Shown in pieces: positions 12,150 through 24,356 of a stretch of 64,000 nt of DNA (position 1 is its first letter; each line of letters starts with the position of its first letter). The notes beneath the pieces were generated by a model. That model did no database searches. It saw nothing but the letters and a program-made list of their open reading frames with translations, and was not told the origin of the DNA. The DNA is taken from assembly GCA_022749755.1 (NCBI GenBank), contig CM040449.1, positions 14,294,363-14,358,362 of the forward strand. Direction: 5' to 3'. Origin of the DNA: Azadirachta indica (Eukaryota > Streptophyta > Magnoliopsida > Sapindales > Meliaceae). The translations under genes and the position numbers were made by a program.

Positions 12150-15100
12150 ATGGCGATGACTACGAGCAACTCTGACTCAAATTCTTCTGGTATTCTTCAC
12201 TATTTCTCTGATTCTATGCTCTGTTTGGTTGCTGTGAAATTGGAGGAAGTGAAGTTGAATAATACTTTCTCGCTTGCCAAACATGTATAATTTAATCATA
12301 GTTGATGAGCTAGATCAAATTTTATATGCAAAGTATCTATGGTGAACTTGTAATTAGTTGTATACTGCAATTTTAACAATTGTTTGCTGCATTCTCATTT
12401 CTCTTCTTTGCTTTGTTGTCTCTCCATTGCAGCTTGCTTTGGTATATTCTTTTCCTTTTTCTGAAAATAATCTGTTTTCTTCTTTTGGGTTCTAATGTAT
12501 CCGAAACTAGCTTTTTTTATTTTACAGGTGAGTCGGTGTTGAAGAGCAAGTTGTGGAGTGGTGGAGATGAACCAAATGTCGCTTCTGCATCTGTTAGTGT
12601 AGGAGAAGATAAGCCATTTGATTTCTTGCATGTTCTATTTGGTATGTTACATTCGGATATTAGAATAGTTGACTTCATAGACAACTATCTAAGCTGCAGT
12701 CTTTGGTTTTGATTTATATAAAATTGGAATAAATGTCTACAAGTAAAGAATTCATTTTATTCTGGTTGCGGGAATGTTTCTTTTCCCTTTCTTATGTCCG
12801 GTGGCTGAACTACTACACATGACTTGGACAGATTGTGCTATAGCTGGAGGTGCTGCTGGCGTTGTTATTGAAGCAGCTTTATACCCAATTGATACTATTA
12901 AAACTAGACTTCAGGTGTGCTAATTGTTTAGAATATTTTCTTTTCTCTTTTGTTGCTTGTTGCCTGTATTCTCAATATCTAGAGTTATTGAGGACTATTT
13001 AACTTGAATTTAAAGATTAAAAGAGCTACGTCCTTTATGATTAATCACAGAAAATTTTGAATGTTTATTGGTACCATGGTAGGCAGCTCATGGTGGAGGA
13101 AAAATTAATTTGAAGGGTCTCTATTCTGGTTTGGCTGGAAATCTTGCTGGTGTATTGCCGTAAGTGCTCTTATTTACCAACATGCTGTTACTTGTAGGGA
13201 TCATTCTCTGGTGTACTTCTTTTTACTGGAGTTTCATAAATTAAATAGAATGATGCTGTCAGGCCAAGATATTATACGTGCATTATCTTATATCTTAATA
13301 TCACATGCTATTATGATTTTTTATGTTGGCAATTACCACGACTATCAATTACTTATCTTACAGTTACTTTACAATCTGTTGCTCTACAATCAACCATTTA
13401 TTTGTTGCTTAATTGCAACTTATGTTTAAATTATTACACCAAGATCTAAGGTGGTTTCTGGTTGAAGCAATCAAATATGCTTAATTATGGATCGAGTTGA
13501 GGGCAGTGGCCCCTGGATTGTGCTGAAATATGCTTAAACTTGGAGATATTGTTGCTGAAGCTGAGTCTTATCCTGTGCTCAAGGTAGTTGGAAATGGAGA
13601 CATTGGATGAATGAATTCATTGACTCCCTTTCTGATATTTATTGTCTCCTTACTCTTAGTGTATCTTCTTTTCTGGATTCTTTTTCCATCGGACTCACAA
13701 GAACAACTTGATGTTAAGATAATTATCCAAGATAATCGGAAAAACATTAATTATAAGTCTTTATCCTTCTTTGCTGGTGCATTCTTAGAATATGCCATAT
13801 CTTCTCCATGGTTTGGCATAGCCTTGTAAAGAAATTTAATTTGGATTGTTCAGCTGTTCACTAGCTTGTTGATTTGATTGGTTGATGTGCCTTTTTTGGA
13901 TCTTAAATTTATTTTTTAAATGTTAAAAAACTTTCATGGCATGTGACATTTGCCTGAAGAAACTGTTTTATTCTCTGCAGGGCTTCTGCTTTGTTTCTTG
14001 GGGTGTATGAACCTGTGAAGCAGAAGTTGTTAAAGACCTTCCCTGAAAACCTAAGTGCCTTCGCTCATCTGGTAAGTGTACTGACTTGGCAAAACCTTCA
14101 TGCTGCAAGAATATGATAGTCAAAGCATCAACCGACCTTTGATCCTTTTTGTTTTCAAAAACATAATTGCCTCAGTCAACTTGGAGATATATACCTTGGA
14201 CTGGTCATATATCTAAGGGACATTCTAGATATTCCTCCCCATGTCCTTGCTTTAGGACCAAGTTTGATCAGAACCAAAAAGTATATTATTCATGCATGTA
14301 AGTTTCCTTCTTACGTCATGAGATTTTTGGCTTAGTTTGCTGTTGATAATCACAGATTAAAAACCATCAAGGAAGTATTATAACCTGCTCATGAAATGTC
14401 TATTATTCCCTCTCTGGATTTACTTAATTGCTTGAATTTATCAACAGGCTGCTCGTTTGGTTTCAAAACTGTATTCTGTTATTAAGAAACTGCTTTTATC
14501 ATAACATAGAGAACTTTTACTTCTCGGTGCTGGATCCTGCATATTTCTACCATGTAAAAGTTTTCAGACATCATTCAGACTGCAGGTGCTGTTGGAGGGG
14601 CTGCTTCTTCTCTTGTTCGTGTACCAACTGAGGTATATAACTTTGTATCATAATTTTCAATTTTTTCTCCCATAAGAGGATCCATTATCATGCTGAGAGT
14701 TCACAGGTGATCAAGCAAAGAATGCAGACTGGGCAATTTGCTTCAGCTCCAGATGCTGTCCGCCTTATTGTTCGCAGCGAGGGCTTTAAAGGCCTTTATG
14801 CAGTACGTTAACATTAGCTGCTGTCCAAGTTTTCAAGTTTTCCCTGATATATTGGCTATAGTTTATGGTCTTGCTTCTTTTTCCTTTTGAGTTGAAGAGG
14901 TTTCTTATCATGATATGGTTGTTAGGAAAGCAGGGACATACACTCATTCTTTCTCTACTTGAATCCTTGTCATACATTAAAATGCTGTTGATGTAGCTTG
15001 TCAATGACCACATGTTTTGATTTTGTTTCTTAAACTGCAGGGATATGGATCCTTTTTGTTGCGAGATTTGCCTTTTGATGCTATTCAGTTTTGCATCTAT

Positions 15101-18100
15101 GAGCAGCTCTTGCTGGGTTATAAGCTAGCGGTAAGCATAATTTTGGTAGTAATTGATGTATAAATGCAAACGTTTCACTTGGTAATACATTTTCTTCTTT
15201 CCTTGAGAGAGGCTTTGAGTTTGCATCTAATTGAGTGCAAATAAAAGGTTACAAATTAATCCTTGAAGCCCAAATGTGTAGGTCAAGGATTACGCATGCC
15301 CTTGATGAAGAACCGCTTTGGAAAATTAGCCAATCTTATATTGCCCATAGAAGCTCTGTTTGCATTTTGTCAGCCCTTTTCTTATTCTTTATGAACCTGG
15401 TGCAAAAATGTCAGCATATAACTTTGATGTATAACTTATGTTGACTAGATGATGGACACCATGGTTTTTATAGCATTCCATTACAAAAATAGCATGTGAG
15501 ATGCTTCAGGAGATGAAACTCTGTCCTCCAATGTCTAAAAGCCATCTGGAAACTTGAGAATTAGCCTCATGTACTTAAAAGATGTTCAAAATCAGTCATA
15601 TGGATACTCATGAAAACAGATTTCTGGATTCTGACGTGTTTTGCTATTTAGTTGAGAACATCACCTAAATTTAACAATATCCTTTTTCATTCAAACAGAA
15701 TTTGAAAAATGTGAAGTTATAAATGATTTATATGCATTGTAATTGACAAAAGCAAGATACATGGTCATGTCCTTATGTCTAATGTTTAAGACATCTCATG
15801 TTACTCCATGTTTGTCAAGATACCAACCGCTGTACGTGGTAGAGTAGATGAGTAATTGAATGGAATTCATGATAAAAACATGAATATTTGAGAGACGTGG
15901 TAAAAATATGCTGGAATTTATGCCAAATTGACTGCCTTTTTTCTGCAGGCACGGAGAAATTTGTGCAGCACTGAGAATGCAATTATTGGTGCTTTTGCTG
16001 GTAATTTAACTATCCTATATGACTTTTAAATATGTATGGAGCTCCTTTGTGGGCTGCTGCTCTTGTTGTGTTGTATTTGTACTTATTCTTCCTTTCAGTG
16101 TTACCTGGTAATATTCTCTGTTATTGTCACATAAAGCTTTCAACAGAAAAAACTAATAAGACTGGAGGAAGTAAACACCCAAAATCTGCATGGGCTTCAT
16201 TTGCCTTTCGCTGAAGTCAGTACCATATAGCAGCGCATATGCAGCCTATTTGTTTGGAAGCAAACGCAATCTAAATGATTCAATGGTCAAGCCTGTCCCT
16301 GTGAGGGGATTATGAGGTTGCAGCTCGCCTCTTTGCAATAGGGCTTTTCTCACATTTCATTTGCGATTCTTTTTACCAACTGGCTTACAAAAAGTTATTT
16401 CACTTGTTTAATGTACAATCATGTAATATAACACATGATACTGTGCATGCTTCATCCAATTACCTTAATGAATTCCTTTCCCCTACAATATTCTCGGCCC
16501 GAAATAAATATAATGTCAACTCTGGAAGATGATTGTAGGAATAGTAGTGGAATTAGTGTTTTATAAATTGCAAATCACCGATCTATTCATATAAGAATTG
16601 TCACTTTGTTATCAATAACACTACTAAAAAGAAGAGAAGAACCTTCTTTTATCACTTTTAGGCTGCTATTTGCGTGCTTTCAGGAAACTAGATTCTTATA
16701 GCTGCCTTCTATCTATTGTTACACTGACTATATGATATGATTGCTGTGAGATATTTTAAACATGAAGATACACTAACTCATAAATCCATTCCTTTCTATA
16801 AATACAGAAACAGAGCTATGTTTTCGAAGATTAATAGTACAAATCCCCTAATATTGTTCACTCTTTTTTTTATTTGAATGAATGAATTGAGAAATATAAC
16901 TTTGTGAATATTTCTAAATTTGAGTTCCTTTTTTAGCAGGTGCAATAACTGGAGCTGTAACTACTCCTCTTGATGTGATAAAGACAAGATTGATGATTCA
17001 GGTGCAAATATTATTTGTATTATATAGTGTTAGAATTAAAATTGGAATTAAAATTAGTCTTATTTAGTTTTAATAGGTCTAGTTTGTTAAGGATATTTCT
17101 AATTCAAATATTATTAATATTTTCTTAATTTGTTAAGGATTCCTAGGTATATAAGGATTCTTAGTTTACGTTGCTTTATTATTTTAGCTTATCTAAAGGC
17201 ACTTCTATATACCTAGTTTAGTTATTCAAGAGAGATTTGAGATAATTTTATTTTCTTTAATATGATATTAGAGCGGGTTCGATCTTCAATCTTAGATTTG
17301 AGAGTTGTATAAAAAAGTTTTGATAATGATGATGTGCTACTCTCATTTTTTGATAGCAATGATATGCTACCCTATGAGGTGGTTATTAAGCATGATTTAG
17401 TTTTTTACTCAAAAGGAAAACAAAAAATCTAATTTAAGCTATATGGTATTTTTTGCGGGTACTGTTTGGAATATTGTTCCCGGGTTACTGTAGCATATCT
17501 ACTGTTTACGATTTCATAATATGGCTGCTCTTTTGTCTACAATTGGCACTACTACTCTTCTCCTATAAAAGGCATTACTACTGGCTGCTCTTTTGTTTAC
17601 AACTCGCCTATAGTTGGTACTACTATTTGCCTATGGAAGGCATTACCACTACTCACCTATGGAAGACATTATTAGTACTTTTCGTCTATCGAAGGCACTA
17701 TTAGTACTTTTGGCCTACAGTACTCCTGGCACTCTTGGTCTATGGAAAACATAACTACTTCTCACCTCTTGAAGGCATAACTTGGTTTTTTCCTATTCTT
17801 CGATTGCTTCTTGATACTACTACTGTGTTCGAATTTTCTTCTCAGTCACATTGACTTCCAACTTGAAGTTTCATAAACCCAAGTCTAGTGTTGTTAAGTA
17901 TATTTCTATTTCAACTAGTACTAGTATTTTTGTAGTTTGTAAAAGATTCCTAGGTTTATGAGAATTTCTAGTTTATATTGTTTTATTATTTTAGCGGCAC
18001 TTTTAGGTAGTTTGTATATTCAATAGAGATTTTCAATATATATATATTTTAACACATTGCATGAAGAACTGGAATGTTTATTTTTTTATTTTCTTTATTA

Positions 18101-18524
18101 TTTCTATTCTCAATACATGCAGGGATCAGCAAACCAGTACAAAGGAATTTGTGATTGTGTCAGTATTATTGTAAGAGAAGAAGGAATTCCTACTCTTTTT
18201 AAGGTTTGGATACATCAAGTAATAAATTTATTTCGTAATTGTGATGTCGGATTGGAATAACAATTTTCATTGGTCTTTCTTTCTCCCATTCAAAAAATAA
18301 ATTTAATTTTCCAGCAAAAGTTTGCTATAAACTTGCATAGTTTGATAAACCTTAGCTGTAAGTTTTTTTATTTTTTCAACTACTTGGCACAGGGCATGGG
18401 GCCAAGAGTACTGTGGATTGGTATTGGAGGTTCAATTTTCTTTGGTGTTCTTGAAAAAACAAAAGAGATACTTGCTCAAAGGCGGTCTAATTCTAAGGAT
18501 TCAAGCTTACCGAAGCTGGATTAA
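12150..18524 (+). CDS. SAMC2: S-adenosylmethionine carrier, mitochondrial carrier family
   Basis: Imports SAM into plastids/mitochondria in exchange for S-adenosylhomocysteine (family knowledge). Twelve coding exons in consistent phase: 12150-12189, 12528-12641, 12832-12914, 13083-13159, 13981-14071, 14579-14632, 14707-14802, 15041-15130, 15949-16000, 16940-17001, 18123-18203, 18393-18524. They give 323 residues, normal for SAMC. Three carrier signatures are visible: PIDTIKTRLQ, VPTEVIKQRMQ and PLDVIKTRLM. The block DCAIAGGAAG after a 50-residue Ser-rich N-terminus resembles Arabidopsis SAMC2 (At1g34065) more than SAMC1; the C-terminus has GMGPRVLWIGIGGS. A 5'-UTR exon near 11945-12020 followed by a 100-bp intron is likely. 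Intron 10 has swallowed a small LTR element. The coding sequence is intact. A 9-nt microexon at 12433-12441 is possible. Confidence 0.93.
17028..18056 (+). mobile_element. Small non-autonomous LTR element inside SAMC intron 10
   Basis: Two diverged direct repeats frame it. One runs from about 17028 to 17265, the other from about 17885 to 18056; both contain taaggattcctaggtatataag / taaaagattcctaggtttatgag and ttgttttattattttagc. After the first repeat comes gatattagagcgggttcgatc, a decayed initiator-Met primer-binding site. The interior (17330-17860) has no gag or pol, but does have repeated ggctgctcttttgt and cctatggaaggcatta words. Size and lack of coding suggest a TRIM/LARD-type derivative. 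Splicing should remove it from the mRNA. Confidence 0.6.
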
Positions 18525-18815
18525 ACTTCTGCCTTTTAATGGCACCGGTAACTTTCGAGCTCTAACTGATAGATTTATATTAAATAGAACTTTCACCATG
18601 TTCTGCCGTGGTGCTAGTTTGCTGCATTCTTGATACTTGTTTTCGCTCTTTGTTTTGCTTGCGAAACGTTCGTTCTATCTCTCTATCCAAAGGAACAAAA
18701 TTAAAACTTTTGAAACGTCTCATGCACTAGAGAAAGCACCTAAATTCATGATAAAAACAAGCATCAAAATAAAATCAGAATTAATTCAAATCAATATTAA
18801 CAAAGATTAAAACAA
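18525..18815. other. 3' region of the SAMC gene
   Basis: Non-coding; contains the probable 3' UTR. No clear polyadenylation signal could be singled out. Confidence 0.4.
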
Positions 18816-19850
18816 TCCATGGCAACGGCATTAAAAACTTCTTGTGGATTTTAATAAATACAAGTGCATGTTATTGTTACAAGTAATATATAAAAAGTTA
18901 TGTATCGTTCTTAGAAGCATTGATTAATTTATTAATTATCGAAAATAATTAATTTTAAATTTATTCGAAGAATTTAATTAATGTTTGATTAACAAGAAAT
19001 TACAGAAAATTAAATTAAACTATCAAAGCAAAATTTTGAATGGCAATTGATTAAAACACTAAGGTAGTAGATTTTACCATTGCTATTCAAATTCAATTTC
19101 TTAAATTGTGTTGTTTCCATTTATAATCAATACTAACAAAAAATTCTCCTAATTTATTAGATCATCTTTTTGAAGATTTATCAAAAATACTTACACATAT
19201 TAATTCACTATATTTTTATGTGAATTCAATTATATGAAAGTTTATTAAAAATTATGATAATTATTCTTAATTTTATATAAATCATGGGAGTATATATCTA
19301 TCTAACATGTAATTCATGACATTTATTACAAGATCAAAACGAATAAATCACTTCTCAAATTACTATACTTTACAAATCATTCAAATATTGGCCAAACATT
19401 CAAAAACATTAAGCAAAATAATGAATACTTAATATTGAATAACAAATCATAAACAGCACAATTTTTAAAATATAATTGTTCTTATTTAGGCTATATCTGT
19501 ACCTTAATTCAGAAAATTTAATTTCTCATTAAATAATGAATAATTACTCAAAAATTAAATATTCTAAACACAAAACTACAGAAAAGGAGATATGAAAGGA
19601 CATGATGTTAAGTCTCTTCTTCTATTTTTTAAAAAATTAGCAATCTTTATCTTTTTTTATGCTCCAAGTTGAGAGAAAAATCAGAACACTTCCTCTTTTA
19701 GCTATTGTCTCGTTGTTTAGAATATCAAACCCTAAAACAATGGGTTATATTTATACTCTTTAAATCAAATGATTGAGTTTTGGGCTTTATATGGGTTTTT
19801 TGAAAAGAATGAAATTAGGTCGAGTTAAATCTCTTCTTCAAATTCAATTG
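18816..19850 (-). repeat. Athila-type primer-binding site and LTR remnant
   Basis: The plus strand at 18816-18842 reads ccatggcaacggcattaaaaactt, a decayed complement of the GGCGCCGTTGCCGGGG-type site also seen at 4935. The AT-rich stretch to the right is LTR-like, with the same arrangement as at 4960. No coding region of that element follows on the left, so this is a fragment. The outer end is not resolved. Confidence 0.5.
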
Positions 19851-19989
19851 GCTGGAAGATAAAATTCCCTTCAATTTTTGCAAATAAAAGCACAACTAAT
19901 GAAAATAAAAATAATAAGTAAAAATGATTAATAGGGTTAAGAATCTTTCTTAATATTTGTGTAAACAAAGCATAAATATATATAAAAAA

Positions 19990-22900
19990 AATTGATATAT
20001 CATTGACCATTTCACTGCTTTATGGTTTTAATTGATACATCTGCTTGATGGTTACATGTGTATTTATTATCTATACATAATGTTGCATTTGCTAAATTGC
20101 GTACACAGATTATAAAGGTATATTTTCTTGATCACCAAATTAAGACTATACTTTTGGATAATGCTGGTGAGTTTACTTCTAAAATATTTGATGATTATTG
20201 TGTATCAATAAAGATCGATGTACAGCGTCCGGTTCCACATGTCCATACTCAAAATTGGTTAGCTAAATCTCTTATTAAGAGACTCCAAATAATTGCCAGA
20301 ACTTTACTGTTATGTACTCAATTATCAATTTCTGCACGAGGTCACGTTATTTTGCATGCTGCTACTTTAATTCGACTTAAACCTACTGTTTATCACTAAT
20401 ATTCCTTATTATAACTTGTATTTGATTATTCACCTAATATATCCCATTTATGCACTTTTGGCTGTGCTATGTATGTTCTTATTGCACCCCCACAATACAT
20501 TAAAATGGACTTCAACATCGTTTGGGGGTTTATGTTGGTTATAACTCACCTTCTATTATCAGATATCTTGATCCCTTAATGGATGATTTGTTTACTGCAT
20601 GATTTGTAGAATATTATTTTAACGAGACAATTTTTCCACCATTAGAGGATAAGAAAATGCCTCCGGAAGTAAGGCATACACTTTTTTGAAAAATATCCAC
20701 TTTGCCTCATCTTGTTCATCTCACTACTTAATGTGAAAGTGAACTACGAAGGATAATGCAACTTCAGCAAATTGTGAATCAATTATCAGATGCATTTAGT
20801 GATATTGCGAGAGTCTCCAAATCATATATACTAGCTACCAATACATCAGCTTAGGTGATTGTTCCTAAACAACAATATAATCAAAAGCAGTAAATAAATC
20901 AGCTATTTCATGCCAAAAGCGTAGTAGACCAATTAGTTCAAAAGATATTATTTCACGAAAAAACGATTTATAAATCAAGATCTTGTTGAAAATAATGCTT
21001 AAGTAATAAGTATACCTACAATTTCTAACTCACTAGCTCTAGAATAGTTGATAATCCCGTAAAGACACAAGCTCCTGAAGAAGCATTAACCCTTGAAGAG
21101 ACACATGTCCCTAAAGAGACACAAATTTCTGAAAAAACATTAGTTCTTAAAAAGGAGTAAGTCTTAGAAGTGACACGAGCTCTTGAAGAAGCATTAGCTC
21201 TTGAAGTGGCATAAAAGCTCAAAATAGAGAAAAATTTACAAATCATGCATATGCACATGTGATGTAGAATCGTAATGAAATAGTTGTTGACAACGTATTT
21301 TCATTTGCAATAGCTACCAAAATCATGAGAGATGATTGTAACCCACAGATTATGAATGAATGCAGACAGAGAGATGATTGTAACCCACAGACTATGAATG
21401 AATGCAGACAGAGAGATGATTAGCCTCAGTGGAAAGAAGTAATTCAAGTAGAATTGGTTTCTCTTGCCAAACATAAAGTATTTGGATCTTTAATCCTAAC
21501 ACTTGACGATCTCAAACCCGTTGCATACAAATAGGTATTTATAAAGAAACATAACGAGCATAATAAGGATATTAGATATAAAACGCAACTTGTCACCTAA
21601 GATTTCTCTTTGAGGTTTGGAATTGATTTTAATGAAACATATTCTCCTGTGATGGATGCTGTTATATTTTAATTTTTGATAAATTTGGCAGTTTCAGAGA
21701 ATCTTGATATACATTTTATGGATATAATGATAGCTTATTTATATGGGTCATTAAACACTGATATTTATATGAAAATTTCATAACGATTCAAAATATCTAA
21801 AGCATTTAAATCAAATGATCGTACTTTGTATTCAATTAAGATACAAAGATCCTTATATGGCTTGAAACAATTTGGAAGCATGTAGTATAATTGCTTTAGC
21901 GAATACTTAATTAAGGAAAGATATGTTAATAATCCTATATGTTCATGTGTATTTATAAAGAAAATATAGTTAGGATTTGCTATTGTAGTAGTTTATGTCG
22001 ATGACATGAATCTAATTAAAACTCCCAAAATGCTTCTAAAAACTACTGAATACCTGAAAAAAGAATTTGAGATGAAAGATTTGGGAAAGAGTAGACATTA
22101 TCTCGGCTTGCAGATTGAGCACAAGTCTAATGGAATTTTTATTCATTAATTTGCATATGTTAAAAGTAGGGGTGAGCAAAAAATCGGACCAAACTAAATC
22201 AAACCAGAATCAGAGCAGAATTTACGGGTTTGATTTAGTATTTTATGTAATTTGGTTCAATTTCGGTACTTAAAATAAAAAATCTAAAATTTTCAATTCA
22301 GTTTTGGTTTTGGCTCAAAAAATTTGTACTACACTAAAAATATTATTTTTTAATTTTTTTATTTAAATGACATCGTTTTATTGTATTTTTATAAAATGAT
22401 GTCGTTTAATACACTGAAAAATTTTTAAAAAATAATTATCTAAAAATCAAACTGATTCAAAAACTGAACCGAAGGTCTGGATTTAATTCGGTTCTAACAT
22501 GTAATCGGTTCAGCTCAGTTCAGTTCAGTTTTTTCTTCCTATTCAATCCGATCTAGTCTAAAAAATTTGATACTCAAAATTTTCGAGCTTGATCCGATTT
22601 TTCAAAAATTCGGACCGAACGAGACTGTGCCCACCCCTAATTGAAAGGATTTTAAAACGTTTTAATATGGATAAAGATCATTCGTTAAGTACCCTCACGG
22701 TTGTCTAGTCTCTTGATCGTAAAAATGATTTATTTCGTTCTAAGAAAAATGATTTATTTCGTTCTAAGAAAAATGATAAAGAGATACTTGGTCCATAAGC
22801 ACCGTATCTCAATGCAATTAGTGTCTTATTGTATCTGGCATAATGTACCATACTGGATATTGCATTATCTATAAACTTGTTAGTTAAATTTAGTTCTACG

Positions 22901-23540
22901 CCTACACGCCGCCATTAAAATGGCATCAAGTACATATTTCGTTACCTTCGGGGAACAACAAATTTGCGACTATTTTATTCCAATGAGCCAACAAAGAATT
23001 CAGGGCTTGTTGATTATGAAGATGTCGGTTATCTCTCTGATCCTCATAAACCCAGGTCACAGATAGGATATGTCTTCACATATAACAACACAGTAATCTC
23101 ATGGCGATTCATGAAGCAGACTCTTATTGCTACCTCCTTTAATCATTTTGAGATTTTGGCCTTACATGAAGCAAGCAGGGAACGTATATAGTTACGATCT
23201 GTGATCCATCACATTCAGAGCACATGCAACTTATCTTCTGCTATAGATGTTCTAACAATAATATATGAAAATAATGTTGCTTGCATTGCACAAGTTAGAG
23301 GAGAATATATTAAAGATGATCGAACGAAGCATATCTCGCCAAAGTTCTTCTACACTCATGAGCTCCAGTAAAGTCACTAGATTGCTATGAAACAAGTACA
23401 CTCTAATGAAAATTTTGCTGATCTCTTCATCAAAACATTGCCAACATCAACTTTTAAAAAGTTGGTACACAATATTAACATGCGTTGACTTCATAAATTA
23501 TCCAACTGCTATAAGTTGTGTTAAGGAGGAGATTTTAATT
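19990..23540 (+). mobile_element. Ty1/copia retrotransposon pol, 5'-truncated and degenerate
   Basis: Order on the plus strand is integrase core (about 20010-20400), integrase C-terminal region (20400-20660), a Glu/Thr-rich linker (21055-21215), reverse transcriptase (21600-22760) and RNase H (22950-23460), which is the copia order. Integrase shows LLDNAGEFTSKIFDDY and PVPHVHTQNWLAKSLIKRL; RT shows NETYSPVMDA and VYVDDM; RNase H shows DYEDVGYLSDPHKPRSQIGY. A purine tract (aaggaggagatt near 23523) precedes the probable 3' LTR. Gag and protease are missing, stops are frequent, and a hAT-like element splits RT at 22167-22639. Local tandem duplications also disrupt it (42 bp at 21330-21415, 27 bp at 22724-22775). 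Confidence 0.85.
22167..22639. mobile_element. hAT-like non-autonomous element (MITE) inside copia RT
   Basis: Terminal inverted repeats are taggggtgagcaaaa at the left and tgtgcccacccctа-type sequence at the right (caccccta at 22632-22639). The flanks gttaaaag (22159-22166) and attgaaag (22640-22647) agree at six of eight bases, fitting an aged 8-bp hAT target duplication. Removing the element rejoins RT from AYVK to ILKRFNMDKDH. The interior is non-coding with repeated gttcagttcagtt words. Confidence 0.7.
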
Positions 23541-23960
23541 AGGGGAAGCATATTTTTTAAAGAGTTTTAGGCATTATAAAAGACAAATTGCGTTATACTC
23601 TTTTTTCCTTCGTTCAGGTTTTATCCTACTAAGTTTTATTGGCAAGGTTTTTAATGAGGACAGCATTAAGCATATTCAATATTATTTTTGAAGATTGTAT
23701 TTTTCTTGTAAATGTAATTAAAGTCGGTAGAATTCAAGAGGGAGTGTTGTAAACTGAATATGAATTCCATCGACTTCAAAATGTCCAACACCGGCCAAAT
23801 CTTCCTTACCCCCTCCATTCTATCTCTATATGTATGTGTAGCTTGTAATTGTTTTGATATAACAAAATGAAATGGAAATTGTAAAGCCTTACAAAATTTA
23901 TAAAAGATTTGCATTTTAATCCAAAATATTTTTCATTTCTAACTTATTTTAGTTTGAAAC
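23530..23960 (+). repeat. Probable 3' LTR of the copia element
   Basis: It follows the purine tract at 23523. The stretch cttcgttcaggttttatcctactaag...ggcaaggtttttaatgaggacagc is typical of one class of plant copia LTRs. The right end was not identified with certainty. Confidence 0.55.
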
Positions 23961-24356
23961 TCTAGTTATATAGAGTTTTGTATTCGGTTTCTTTACAACA
24001 AAAACAAAAATCATGAATAGATAATATTTATATCCAGTGGTGGAGGGCCTTGGCCTGCCGTCTAACCCCATAATTTTTTTAAAATTTTTTTTATTATAAT
24101 ATTTATATTTAAAATCTATATTTTAAATTTATATATATTTTATAAAATTATTCATTTATTTTATAATTTATTAATTATTTTTAAAATATTAATTAATTAA
24201 CTTTACTTTTTAAATATTTTAATCTCAATTATTTATTTTAAACTCCGCCCTTCTTATATCTTTCAATTCCAAGGCCACCTAATAACATTGATTAATTCAT
24301 TATCTATACATATATGTCCTATTAAAGAAATTAGTATTAAATAAATAAAATTAAAA
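23960..24356. other. AT-rich upstream region of the TAR gene
   Basis: Non-coding and AT-rich. It should hold the TAR promoter, but no element can be assigned with confidence. Confidence 0.4.

Noticed and set aside
17453..17704. Tyr/Leu-rich open frame of 83 residues
   Set aside because: It lies within the repeated interior of the intronic LTR element and resembles no protein.
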